Assembly: GCF_001641335.1 (NCBI RefSeq)
Contig: NZ_LVEM01000001.1
Span: 2,366,343 to 2,430,342 of the forward strand
Direction of reading: 5' to 3'
Origin: Bradyrhizobium stylosanthis
GTDB taxonomy: Bacteria > Pseudomonadota > Alphaproteobacteria > Rhizobiales > Xanthobacteraceae
DNA length: 64,000 nucleotides
Shown: positions 52,637 to 59,538 of the stretch, in pieces
Numbering within the stretch: position 1 is the first letter of the stretch
How the letters are laid out: each line of letters opens with the position of its first letter
Notes under the pieces: model-generated
What the model saw: only the letters and a program-made list of their open reading frames with translations
What the model was told of the DNA's origin: nothing
The model's database searches: none
Translations under genes and position numbers: made by a program

Positions 52637-53500
52637 CTAGCCCAAGAGGTCGCGATAACTGCCATTCATGAGCTCGGTGCCTTTGGCGACGAGCCTGCGG
52701 GTTCGGTCCTTCAAAAATTGACTATGGCTGCGCCATTCTTCAGTGACTTTCTTCTCTCCGAAGACCGCAACAGCGATCTGCCGATAGGTCTTGCCGCGAA
52801 GGCTTTCATCGAGCGCGATCAGCGCGTGCTGCAAACGCTCGTCATTCGCAAATGGCGGCCTTTGCACCTTCTGGAAACCTGGCTCGGTGAAGCGCTTCAA
52901 CTGCTTCAAGAGTTCGGTCTGGGCGGAGATATCGGCGAGGTCACGCAGTTCAAACACCGGCGCGAAGGGCGCAGTGAGGATGGGCAGGCCGTGGATTTCG
53001 AGGGGGATGTGAACCCCGCCGCCTTTCATCAGCACCAGCGGAACACCGTCGGCACCGATGACGGCGTGGCGGTCCACTCGGAAATTTCCCAAGGCAAATG
53101 GCGCGGTTTTGCTCTCGGGTCTTGGCCTTGTCGCGTTCAAGCGAACGACCCGTTTGAGCGCATTGGCGTGCCAGAACACGGGTGTCTGGTCGGCACCGAG
53201 ACGGGGGTCAGCGAACGCGAAAAGGCCCCATTTCTCGGCGCGGGGGAAGCGCCGTCGCAGGCGCAAAAGGCGTGTGCCATCGATCAAGGTGATCCATGGC
53301 AGATGCCGGGGCACGGAGGCGCGCCAGTCGGTTCTGTAGTCCTCGTTTCTGCGCAAGAACTCCCACGCCCAGTCGCTACCATCGTAGGCGGCAGGATTGC
53401 AGACAATGGCAATATCGCCGGCGTCGCGGTGTGCATGCGTGGCGGGATTGGTCAATGAAAGCCCCAATGAGAACGTCCCACCTTTAATCGTTCTGGCCAA
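52637..53500 (-). CDS. DUF6499-DUF2285 protein, FseA-like excision activator
   Basis: A 287-residue cytosolic protein. Residues of about 34-60 (NPAAYDGSDWAWEFLRRNEDYR) are the DUF6499 signature and residues of about 200-285 the DUF2285 helix-turn-helix-like region (HALIALDESLRGKTYRQIAVAVFG). In ICEMlSymR7A these domains are encoded by msi172 and msi171 and joined only by programmed frameshifting to give FseA, the activator of rdfS. Here they are in one frame. The gene lies upstream of rdfS in the same direction. The start is unclear: the longest frame begins at a TTG inside an inverted repeat. Confidence 0.85.
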   Translation of the reverse strand: MARTIKGGTFSLGLSLTNPATHAHRDAGDIAIVCNPAAYDGSDWAWEFLRRNEDYRTDWRASVPRHLPWITLIDGTRLLRLRRRFPRAEKWGLFAFADPRLGADQTPVFWHANALKRVVRLNATRPRPESKTAPFALGNFRVDRHAVIGADGVPLVLMKGGGVHIPLEIHGLPILTAPFAPVFELRDLADISAQTELLKQLKRFTEPGFQKVQRPPFANDERLQHALIALDESLRGKTYRQIAVAVFGEKKVTEEWRSHSQFLKDRTRRLVAKGTELMNGSYRDLLG

Positions 53501-53507
53501 TTGGGGC
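53461..53507. promoter_or_regulatory. Nested inverted repeat over the FseA-like start
   Basis: GCCCCAAT (53461-53468) pairs with ATTGGGGC (53500-53507), and inside it GAACG pairs with CGTTC. The putative TTG start (53498-53500) lies in the outer arm, so an RNA hairpin could hide the start or act as an operator. Confidence 0.5.
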
Positions 53508-53552
53508 TAGAGAGCAGCCCCCGCGCGAGTTGCTCGCGGGGGCCGCTTGTCG

Positions 53553-53876
53553 TCAGTCGGCCGGATTCCAGATCAGGGCGAAGACGCTGTCGTCATCCTG
53601 GCCCGCGGCTCGTCCGAGATTGGCGTAGAGCTTGTGGGGACCGAACTCGGGCGCTGCCAGCGACAGGCTCACATAGTCCTTTCGGCTGTTCTCGCCGCGC
53701 CGGATCCAGCCTGCTCCGATCTCGACGCCCTGGGTCACGACGCGGAAGTCGGGATGGGTGTCGGCGCTCTTGTCGCGATTAGGGATGATGTCGATGTCGG
53801 CCCGGATGGAGACGGTCTTGAGCTGGCCCTTGTAGCTGCCGTTGTCGTTCTTGGTGACGTATCCGATTGCGGTCAT
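53553..53876 (-). CDS. DUF736 family protein
   Basis: A 107-residue protein of the DUF736 family: MTAIGYVTKNDNGSYKGQLK, PDFRVVTQGVEIGAGWIRRG, KDYVSLSLAAPEFG, FALIWNPAD. DUF736 genes are constant passengers of rhizobial ICEs and plasmids; the function is unknown. It lies 52 nt upstream of the FseA-like gene. A decayed copy lies inverted at 54255. Confidence 0.93.
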   Translation of the reverse strand: MTAIGYVTKNDNGSYKGQLKTVSIRADIDIIPNRDKSADTHPDFRVVTQGVEIGAGWIRRGENSRKDYVSLSLAAPEFGPHKLYANLGRAAGQDDDSVFALIWNPAD

Positions 53877-54004
53877 GGTCTTGTCCTTTTGTTGCTCCCG
53901 AGAAGCCGATCCCCTCGCGATGGCATGACCGTGATGGGAAGCGTAGCGCCTTCGAACCCGCGGCCTTCCCGCGGGGCGTAGCGCATGCGAAGCACCTGAG
54001 CTGA

Positions 54005-54065
54005 CAGCTTTTTTGAAGCGTAGCGGCCGCGAGGAGCCGGACTTGTCCGGCGGGGAAAAAAGCTG
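54005..54065. other. Long nested hairpin element
   Basis: CAGCTTTTTT (54005-54014) and AAAAAAGCTG (54056-54065) are exact complements, enclosing a second perfect stem CCGGAC-tt-GTCCGG (54037-54050). The transcript from either strand would fold strongly. It lies in the 370-bp stretch between DUF736 and its decayed copy, which has no other gene. It could be a terminator, a small RNA or a transfer-origin structure. Confidence 0.6.
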
Positions 54066-54254
54066 GCGGCATGGGTTTCGGCAGGCGGGGCGCTTCCCAT
54101 AGGTCCCTCAGCCACGCGCAGTGAGATCGGACCCGCAGGCAACAAAAGGACACCATCAGGACTATCCGATCGACTGTCACCGAAGCTACGACCAAAACAA
54201 GGCCAGGTCTCAACGTGTTCTGCATACAGGCTCGGCGACCAAAGACCCTCGCCA

Positions 54255-54431
54255 ATGAGCGTCCGATCCCCACCCCGACCTCACGACATGCCCCCGGGGT
54301 ATCGAGATCGGAGCAGTCTGATCGGGTGTGGTAAGAACCGCGGAAAGGACTATGTGAGCCTGTCGCTGGCAGAGCCCGCGTCCGGTCCCCGCAATCCATC
54401 CGACCCCGATGATCGTCATGACAGGGAATGA
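54255..54431 (+). pseudogene. Inverted, decayed DUF736 copy
   Basis: The plus strand carries broken DUF736 sequence: HPD(L), GIEIGAV then a stop, then GKDYVSLSLAEPASGP in a shifted frame, ending at TGA 54429. A 29-bp block (54344-54372) is identical to the reverse complement of 53654-53682 within the intact gene. The copy was inverted relative to its neighbour, and stops and frameshifts show it is dead. Confidence 0.8.
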
Positions 54432-54697
54432 TAATCCCCTCCCCGGATCTGGCGATCGCCGTCTCTGACAAAGCTCGGCCCCAGGCAAGTCTGGCGGGGG
54501 CCGCTCTCATCTGCGGTCCCGTGAGACGAGTGCGAACACGTTCATCGCTCGCGCATGCGCCAACGCAAAGGCTCTGTCGGAGACTCGAACGCGAACGGAC
54601 AAGGTGCGCCGGTGTCAATCAGACAAATCCAATGTACACTGTTTCCCATGCAAGCCGATTCCCGGTTTGCTTTCCTTTGAGAATTGACGGAGGGCAC

Positions 54698-54769
54698 ATG
54701 GCCAAGAAAGCGAAGAAGGCGAAGAAGGCTGCGGCGAAGAAGACCGTGAAAAAGGCCAAGAAGAAGTAG
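54698..54769 (+). CDS. Tiny lysine/alanine-rich basic peptide (23 aa)
   Basis: ATG at 54698 with GACGGAGGGC just upstream gives MAKKAKKAKKAAAKKTVKKA ending KKK and TAG. More than half of the residues are Lys, like the histone H1-type tails seen in Bradyrhizobium. It may coat nucleic acid. It is rightward, among leftward transfer genes. A strong ribosome site supports translation. A weak hairpin, GCCGGA ... TCCGGCTTTT, follows at 54881-54911. Confidence 0.6.
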   Translation: MAKKAKKAKKAAAKKTVKKAKKK

Positions 54770-55014
54770 ACCTTCTTCTGATGATCTAGCTTTCATTCCA
54801 GCCAAGTTGCCGTTTGCGCATTGCCGCACTGAAGATCCTCGGCGTTGGCCGGAATGATCGCTCAAATCGATGAGCCGGATCGGGCGCACTGGGCGTCGCG
54901 GTCCGGCTTTTCGTTTCTCCAGCGTCGGCGAGACGCGACGCGCGACGTACACGCTGCCTCCCCGCTCTCAAGCCGTGCGGGAGCAAATCCAAAGTTTGCA
55001 ACATAAGTTCACTT

Positions 55015-55161
55015 GTGACCTTCGCCGAGCTTACGGGTGCGGATTCTGAGGAAGTGCAACTGGCCAGGCTCTCGCGGGCGGAGGAAGTACGCCGAACGAC
55101 CGAGGAATACGCGCAATACCTCCGTGAGGTCATCCGCAGGCTCGGCCGCAAGTTCAACTGA
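55015..55161 (+). CDS. Possible 48-aa helical protein
   Basis: GTG-started frame: VTFAELTGADSEEVQLARLS, RAEEVRRTTEEYAQYLREVI, RRLGRKFN. It is amphipathic, charged and helix-forming, unlike random frame sequence. No clear ribosome site is seen. The opposite strand is open but Arg/Ser-rich and looks like a shadow. Not recognised. Confidence 0.35.
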   Translation: MTFAELTGADSEEVQLARLSRAEEVRRTTEEYAQYLREVIRRLGRKFN

Positions 55162-55260
55162 GATCGGCTGCATTGCTTCGACCGAACAGCTGTTTCGCAA
55201 TCTTTTGGCGAAACCGGATCGCGAGTTGTCTGTCGAAATCGCTATCCAGTAAGTTTCGCC

Positions 55261-55410
55261 CTAGTTGAACCCCCTCACGACCACTGCGAGGCATGAGACC
55301 AGAACGGCTGTCGAGGTCAGCGTCGAGACGCTGACGACGATCTGCGCAAGGCAGATGCGCCTCAGCTTGGTCGTGTGAGGCTCGGGAAAGACCTTCGACA
55401 GGTCAGCCAT
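55261..55410 (-). CDS. Possible small single-helix membrane protein (49 aa)
   Basis: MADLSKVFPEPHTTKLRRIC then one hydrophobic helix (LAQIVVSVSTLTSTAVLVSC) and RGFN. Starts at 55410, or at 55422 or 55434 with a few more residues. No neighbours suggest a role. Small membrane proteins of this type are common in these genomes. Confidence 0.4.
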   Translation of the reverse strand: MADLSKVFPEPHTTKLRRICLAQIVVSVSTLTSTAVLVSCLAVVVRGFN

Positions 55411-55759
55411 GGTCGGCTCCATGATGCGGTGCATCGTACCGCCTGGATCGACTCTTAGTGCGAGTCGCCCGGGTCCCTTCCGCCTATATTTGCGGTCACC
55501 CGGATTGACTCGCGCGCGACTCGGAGCCGGTCGAATAAGGGCGCAGCGCAAGCGCTTGCGCCCGAATCGTCGACCTCAGCCCCCACGTAAACAAAGGATT
55601 AATGATTTCGCAGGGGCGCGCAAGGAGAAGGGTCTTGCTGGGTCGTATTGGCCGATCGGAAACGCCGACATCGTTGCCGCGCGCTTTGGAGAGCGCGCGA
55701 AGCCAAGAGCGAGGCGCGAGCGGAGCAAGCGGCGACGGCGGGGCGCGTCTGCGCCCCGT

Positions 55760-56719
55760 TCAGGGCGCCCTCGCCTCCACGGCAGCGACGCGATTGTTTG
55801 CGCCGAACGCGAGCAGGAAATCGGCCGCTTTGGATGCCTTGCTCGCGGCCTGAAATATTGCCCGATTGTCCTCGCGGAGCACGCTCAGCCATGAGCCGAG
55901 GTAATCGGCATGTCGGACGGTCGGTTTGATGGTGAGCGCGGCGCAGATAAAGGCTGCGGTCAGTTCGGCGACGAGTTCTTCCTTGGCGTAGGGCTTGGAG
56001 CCGAACGGCCCCGACAGGTCGCGCTCGAGGCGGCTGGGGTGACCGGTCCAGTGTCCAAGCTCGTGAAACAGCGTCCGGTAGAAGTTGATCTGCTCGAAAA
56101 AGGCAGGCTGCGGCGGGATATGAACGCAATCCATGGACGGGGCGTAGAAGGCCTCATTGCCGCCGATGCGGATATCAGCGAGTGTTGCGGCCGCCAGCGC
56201 CTCGGCCTGCGGCACGATCTGACGCTCCGGCGCGGCTTGTGGCTCCGCGCGCAGCTCGTCCGGAAGGTGTTCGCATTGATCGACGTTAAAGACGGTATAG
56301 CGGCGCAGGAACGGGATGGCCGCTTCGCCCACTTCCGCCTCGCCATGGCTCGACTGCAGCGTTCCATCCTGCCCGCGCTTCGGAATAAAGCGATCGGCGT
56401 AGCAGACTGTCACTCCGTGCTCCCCCTTGCGCACGGAGGCGCCAAGGTGCGATGCCTGATTGAAGGTGAGCCAGCGTTGGGATGTGAAGCCGTTCTCACA
56501 AAGCCTCCCCCAGAGGATCAGGATGTTGATCCCGGAATAGGCTTTGCTTGTTGCCGCGTTCCGGGGCAGCGAGAAGGCATGGCTATCGCCTCCCCCTCCC
56601 CAAGGCCGGGCCCAAGGAAAAATGCCCGCCTCCAGATCGGCGATGATTTGCGTTGTGATCTCCTCGTAGAGGTTCCTTTTTGGCTTGGCCGTTGAAGCGC
56701 TCTTGTTCTTTCCGCTCAT
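55760..56719 (-). CDS. ardC: ArdC-like antirestriction protein
   Basis: A 319-residue protein with two parts: an N-terminal ssDNA-binding ArdC_N domain (RNLYEEITTQIIADLEAGIFPWARPWGGGG, AYSGINILILW, SQRWLTFNQA) and a C-terminal zinc metallopeptidase-like domain with HELGHWTGHPSRLERDL (HExGH) and AKEELVAELTAAF. It protects incoming DNA against restriction and is a usual ICE gene. Start MSGKNKSAS at 56719 chosen because the upstream frame is Arg/Pro-rich. Confidence 0.92.
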   Translation of the reverse strand: MSGKNKSASTAKPKRNLYEEITTQIIADLEAGIFPWARPWGGGGDSHAFSLPRNAATSKAYSGINILILWGRLCENGFTSQRWLTFNQASHLGASVRKGEHGVTVCYADRFIPKRGQDGTLQSSHGEAEVGEAAIPFLRRYTVFNVDQCEHLPDELRAEPQAAPERQIVPQAEALAAATLADIRIGGNEAFYAPSMDCVHIPPQPAFFEQINFYRTLFHELGHWTGHPSRLERDLSGPFGSKPYAKEELVAELTAAFICAALTIKPTVRHADYLGSWLSVLREDNRAIFQAASKASKAADFLLAFGANNRVAAVEARAP

Positions 56720-57223
56720 GACAGTCTCCATTCGCCTTCTTCCGCGCCCTGCCCCCGGAAGGCGGGGTGGGCGGCGAAGGGCGACCGGACAGCCCCGAAC
56801 GCCAGAGGCGGGCCGCACCGGAACGGCCGGAGCGAGAGCGGAGGACCGCGCCACGGACAGAGCGTCCAAAGGGAGCCGAGACGGGCGCGGTTGCGGCCTG
56901 CCGGTTCGGGGCTATACGGGAGCGCCGTCCACCCCGCCTTCGGGGGGCAACTTAAATGCGCGGCCGCTTGCGGCCGGCTCCGCACAAAGCGATCTAGCGT
57001 GTCCGCTCAGAGGGATATGGGAAGCGCCCCCGTCGTTCGACGGTTCTAATTTTTTCTCTCTGAACGTGCTTTCCTTCGAGCGCAGTACAGCTGCGTTTGA
57101 ATGAGCGGTCCTTGGCACGCGACGAACTTGAACACGACCAAGAGCAGCTGGACGTGGTCCCTCGCGTCAGGGATCGAAGCCACAAGGCCGAGACCTGACA
57201 GGGCTCGGTCCACGAGAGCCCGG
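56720..57223. other. GC-rich gene-free stretch
   Basis: About 500 bp between ardC and the isochorismatase-fold gene. No frame looks protein-like; those that are open are Arg/Pro/Gly-rich. It contains several short palindromes (GCGGCCGC and CGGCCG near 56962) and an AT-rich step near 57050 (TCTAATTTTTTCTCTC), which may carry the ardC promoter. Confidence 0.4.
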
Positions 57224-57243
57224 CCGCAAGCGAAAGCTTGCGG
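57224..57243 (-). terminator. GAAA-loop hairpin after the isochorismatase-fold gene
   Basis: CCGCAAGC-gaaa-GCTTGCGG, a perfect 8-bp stem, 11 nt past the stop of the gene at 57254. It probably ends the traI transcript. Confidence 0.6.
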
Positions 57244-57253
57244 GCGCGCCCAC

Positions 57254-57790
57254 TCAAGAGATCAATTGCTGGATCCTGAGCATCATCGCTCGATCTTCGA
57301 GAACCGCAGCCCATTCGACCAGGGCTTGGCGGACAGTGGTGGCGATGATGCCATGATGTGCCAGTCGATTCAGGACGAGCTGGCGATCTGTCTCCCTCCG
57401 TGCAAACGCGAGATCTGAAAGCAATCGTACGTCGTAACCTCGCTTCGCCCCTTCAAGCGCTGCGACCAGCACTTCCTCCTCTAGAAAGCCGCCGCCGAGA
57501 AAAATAATGCCGACGCCAGCCTCTTCGAGGTTTGCGGCAAGTCCCGGATCGCGCCATGGCGACAGAGCGTCTGACTCGAAACACTCGATCGAGCCAGCAA
57601 CGTCCGCTGGCAGCAGGCCTGTCGGATATTCTCCGACGGCGATCGATCTCGCGCCAAGAATATCTTGGCAGATCGGGAGCAGAGCAAGGCTCGCATCCTG
57701 CTCGACAGCCAAGGCCTCGGCCGTTCCCGCTCGATTTGCGCGCGCGGGGTTCAGCAAGACGATGCGACTCTGGCGGGGATCTGCCAGCAA
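57254..57790 (-). CDS. Isochorismatase-fold protein lacking catalytic residues
   Basis: A 178-residue isochorismatase/cysteine-hydrolase-fold protein. The central strands are present (RIVLLNPARANRAGT, GVGIIFLGGGFLEEEVLVAALEGAKRGYDVRLLSD), but the usual catalytic Cys in the GxxTDxCV loop is replaced by acidic residues (GGGFLEEEV), and the first-strand Asp is Asn. It is presumably inactive. It begins 33 nt after traI in the same direction, the place where ICEMlSymR7A carries msi172. A role in sensing or signalling is speculative. Confidence 0.75.
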   Translation of the reverse strand: MLADPRQSRIVLLNPARANRAGTAEALAVEQDASLALLPICQDILGARSIAVGEYPTGLLPADVAGSIECFESDALSPWRDPGLAANLEEAGVGIIFLGGGFLEEEVLVAALEGAKRGYDVRLLSDLAFARRETDRQLVLNRLAHHGIIATTVRQALVEWAAVLEDRAMMLRIQQLIS

Positions 57791-57823
57791 GATACGCTCC
57801 CTTAGCGCGTGGCATTTCTGCGG

Positions 57824-58462
57824 TCACGCTGCCTTGCGGTCCTCAGGTTGCTTGCGCACGACCGGCCCTTCGATCCCTGCCTGCCGATACATCGCCTCGA
57901 GCGCCTGATCAGAATCGTTGAGGTACCCCGCAAGGGCATTCGTCTGACCAAGCTTCCGCGGCTCAGTCAGCCGCGCAAGTGGCCAGCCCGCTCGTCTGAG
58001 GATGCGCTCCATTCGCACGTCGGTGACAGTCACGATCGCGCTTGCGCCCTTCGATCGCATCGTTTCGAGCATTGCGGCGAAAAGTACGAAAGTTGCGCGA
58101 TTGAACCCGTGCGGGCCGAGCTCTGTCGCGCGGCCGGTGTCGACGCAGAACCGCGAACTCTCGAGCACGAGCTCGCTCTTCGGCGCCTCCTTGTCCCCTA
58201 GCAATATTGGAAAGGTGTCCGCGAGCATGGTCGGTCCGGTGGTTGGAAGCAGCCTGACGCACCCCAGAACGTCTTGCTCGTTTGAGACGACCAGGACGTA
58301 GGTCGGTGCAAGCGCGTCGTAGATGTCGATTTCCAGATCGCCTGAGACCGAGACCGTCCAATCCAGACGCTCCCTGAATACACGACGGCGCAAGCGGAAC
58401 ATCTGCACCAAAAGGTCGAGTTGAGATCCAGTCTGACGATGATCGATCGTGATGGCGTACAT
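57824..58462 (-). CDS. traI: Acyl-homoserine-lactone synthase TraI (LuxI family)
   Basis: A 212-residue LuxI-type enzyme that makes acyl-HSL from SAM and acyl-ACP. Start MYAITIDHRQTGSQLD at 58462 gives the family length. The conserved residues are visible: Arg27, Phe29 (RRRVFRERL), Trp35 (LDWTV), Asp46 and Asp49 (LEIDIYDA), Arg70 (GCVRLLPT), Glu in LVLESSRFCVD and Arg further on. A near-perfect lux box lies 53 bp upstream. It is followed by the isochorismatase-fold gene and preceded by traR. Confidence 0.95.
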   Translation of the reverse strand: MYAITIDHRQTGSQLDLLVQMFRLRRRVFRERLDWTVSVSGDLEIDIYDALAPTYVLVVSNEQDVLGCVRLLPTTGPTMLADTFPILLGDKEAPKSELVLESSRFCVDTGRATELGPHGFNRATFVLFAAMLETMRSKGASAIVTVTDVRMERILRRAGWPLARLTEPRKLGQTNALAGYLNDSDQALEAMYRQAGIEGPVVRKQPEDRKAA

Positions 58463-58514
58463 GGCGAGCTCCGTTGAGGGAGCGATCACCAGACCAGAGA
58501 GCGGCATCTGCAGC

Positions 58515-58534
58515 GCCTGTGCTATTTGACAGGT
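58515..58534 (-). promoter_or_regulatory. lux box of the traI promoter
   Basis: Minus-strand ACCTGT-N8-ACAGGC, matching the lux-box half sites ACCTGT/ACAGGT at 11 of 12 positions. It ends 53 bp before the traI start, the usual distance for a LuxR-activated promoter. It should bind TraR with its acyl-HSL, giving positive feedback. Confidence 0.8.
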
Positions 58535-58655
58535 TCGCGATGAAACGGAAGCGAGCGCCAACCAGAGCAAAGCAAGGCGTCGGTTTTTCCACAAGATAAC
58601 CGATAACGAGACGCTCTTACGCGTCGTGAAGGTCATTCGGATATGCCTGACTGCG

Positions 58656-59384
58656 TCAGGGCAACAGTCGTTGCCGTATGGCGAGCGCAACGCAATGGGC
58701 GATCGAAGCCGCTCCAAGCTTGCGGCGAGCATTCTCGAGGTGGAACGCAACGGTGCGTGCCGTGATAGCAAGTATTTCGGCCGTCTCGGACACTGTTTTC
58801 CCAAGAGCCGCCCATGCCAGGCATTGCCGTTCGCGTTGACTGAGAACCTGGACGCGCTGCGGGTCTTCGTTCATTGCCAACCGCCCGCGCAGATGCGTGT
58901 GGAAATAGAGACCGAGCAATTGGACGACGTCTTGCGACGTCGCCAGCAGGTGGCCTTGCTCCATGAGAGAGTCATCCGTCGCAACCGTGAAGGCTGCCAT
59001 ACGGCCGAAGCCCGCCCTGATCGGCACAGTGATTCCCGCCTTGATTCCGAACCGCATTGCTTCGTCAAAGAAGCGAAGTTGCTGCCGGTCCCTCGGACGT
59101 ATTGATCCGGAGGATGCTCCCCAGGTGAACATCGCGTGTTCGGTCCGCGCTCGCAGCACGACGGGATCGAGCCGTTGATATTGAAGGCGCAGATATCGGT
59201 TCGTCCAGGACCGAGGGTAGGACGAGATGAGCTTCAGCGAACTATCGACAATGCTGAGATAGGCAAACCAGCGAAAGCCGAGGCCATGGCATGCTCGCGT
59301 GGCAATCCGTTCGAACTCGTTTTCGTCCATGGCTGTCTGGAGAGCGTCTACGAACTCCTGGAAGATGTTTTCCGTCCAGTCCAT
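58656..59384 (-). CDS. traR: Quorum-sensing regulator TraR (LuxR family)
   Basis: A 242-residue acyl-HSL-responsive activator. The N-terminal autoinducer-binding domain has FRWFAYLSIVD, SYPRSWTNRYLRLQYQRLDPVV and FTWGASSG with the usual Trp/Tyr/Asp pocket residues. The C-terminal GerE-type DNA-binding part has LSQRERQCLAWAALGKTVSETAEIL and TVAFHLENARRKLG. Start MDWTENIFQEF at 59384 chosen by domain start. Lies upstream of traI in the same direction. Confidence 0.95.
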   Translation of the reverse strand: MDWTENIFQEFVDALQTAMDENEFERIATRACHGLGFRWFAYLSIVDSSLKLISSYPRSWTNRYLRLQYQRLDPVVLRARTEHAMFTWGASSGSIRPRDRQQLRFFDEAMRFGIKAGITVPIRAGFGRMAAFTVATDDSLMEQGHLLATSQDVVQLLGLYFHTHLRGRLAMNEDPQRVQVLSQRERQCLAWAALGKTVSETAEILAITARTVAFHLENARRKLGAASIAHCVALAIRQRLLP

Positions 59385-59538
59385 GGCTGCCTGGATCCGA
59401 TTGTTACGCCTCACGCTAACGGCCGATCCTGCGAGATCGTCTACGATCCCGAATCCTGGCCATTCGCATACGAGGCATGGCCTCAAGCCGCGTGGCTTGA
59501 GGCCCATTATCGACGTCTATTCGACAGGATGAGGGTAC

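Noticed and set aside
54210..54488. 92-codon minus-strand frame resembling the antisense of DUF736
   Set aside because: Explained by a decayed DUF736 copy on the plus strand.
54786..55157. 123-codon minus-strand frame
   Set aside because: Arg/Ser-rich; the opposite strand carries a more protein-like 48-codon frame.
56685..57104. 139-codon plus-strand frame upstream of ardC
   Set aside because: Arg/Gly/Pro-rich translation in a very GC-rich stretch; no ribosome site or motif.
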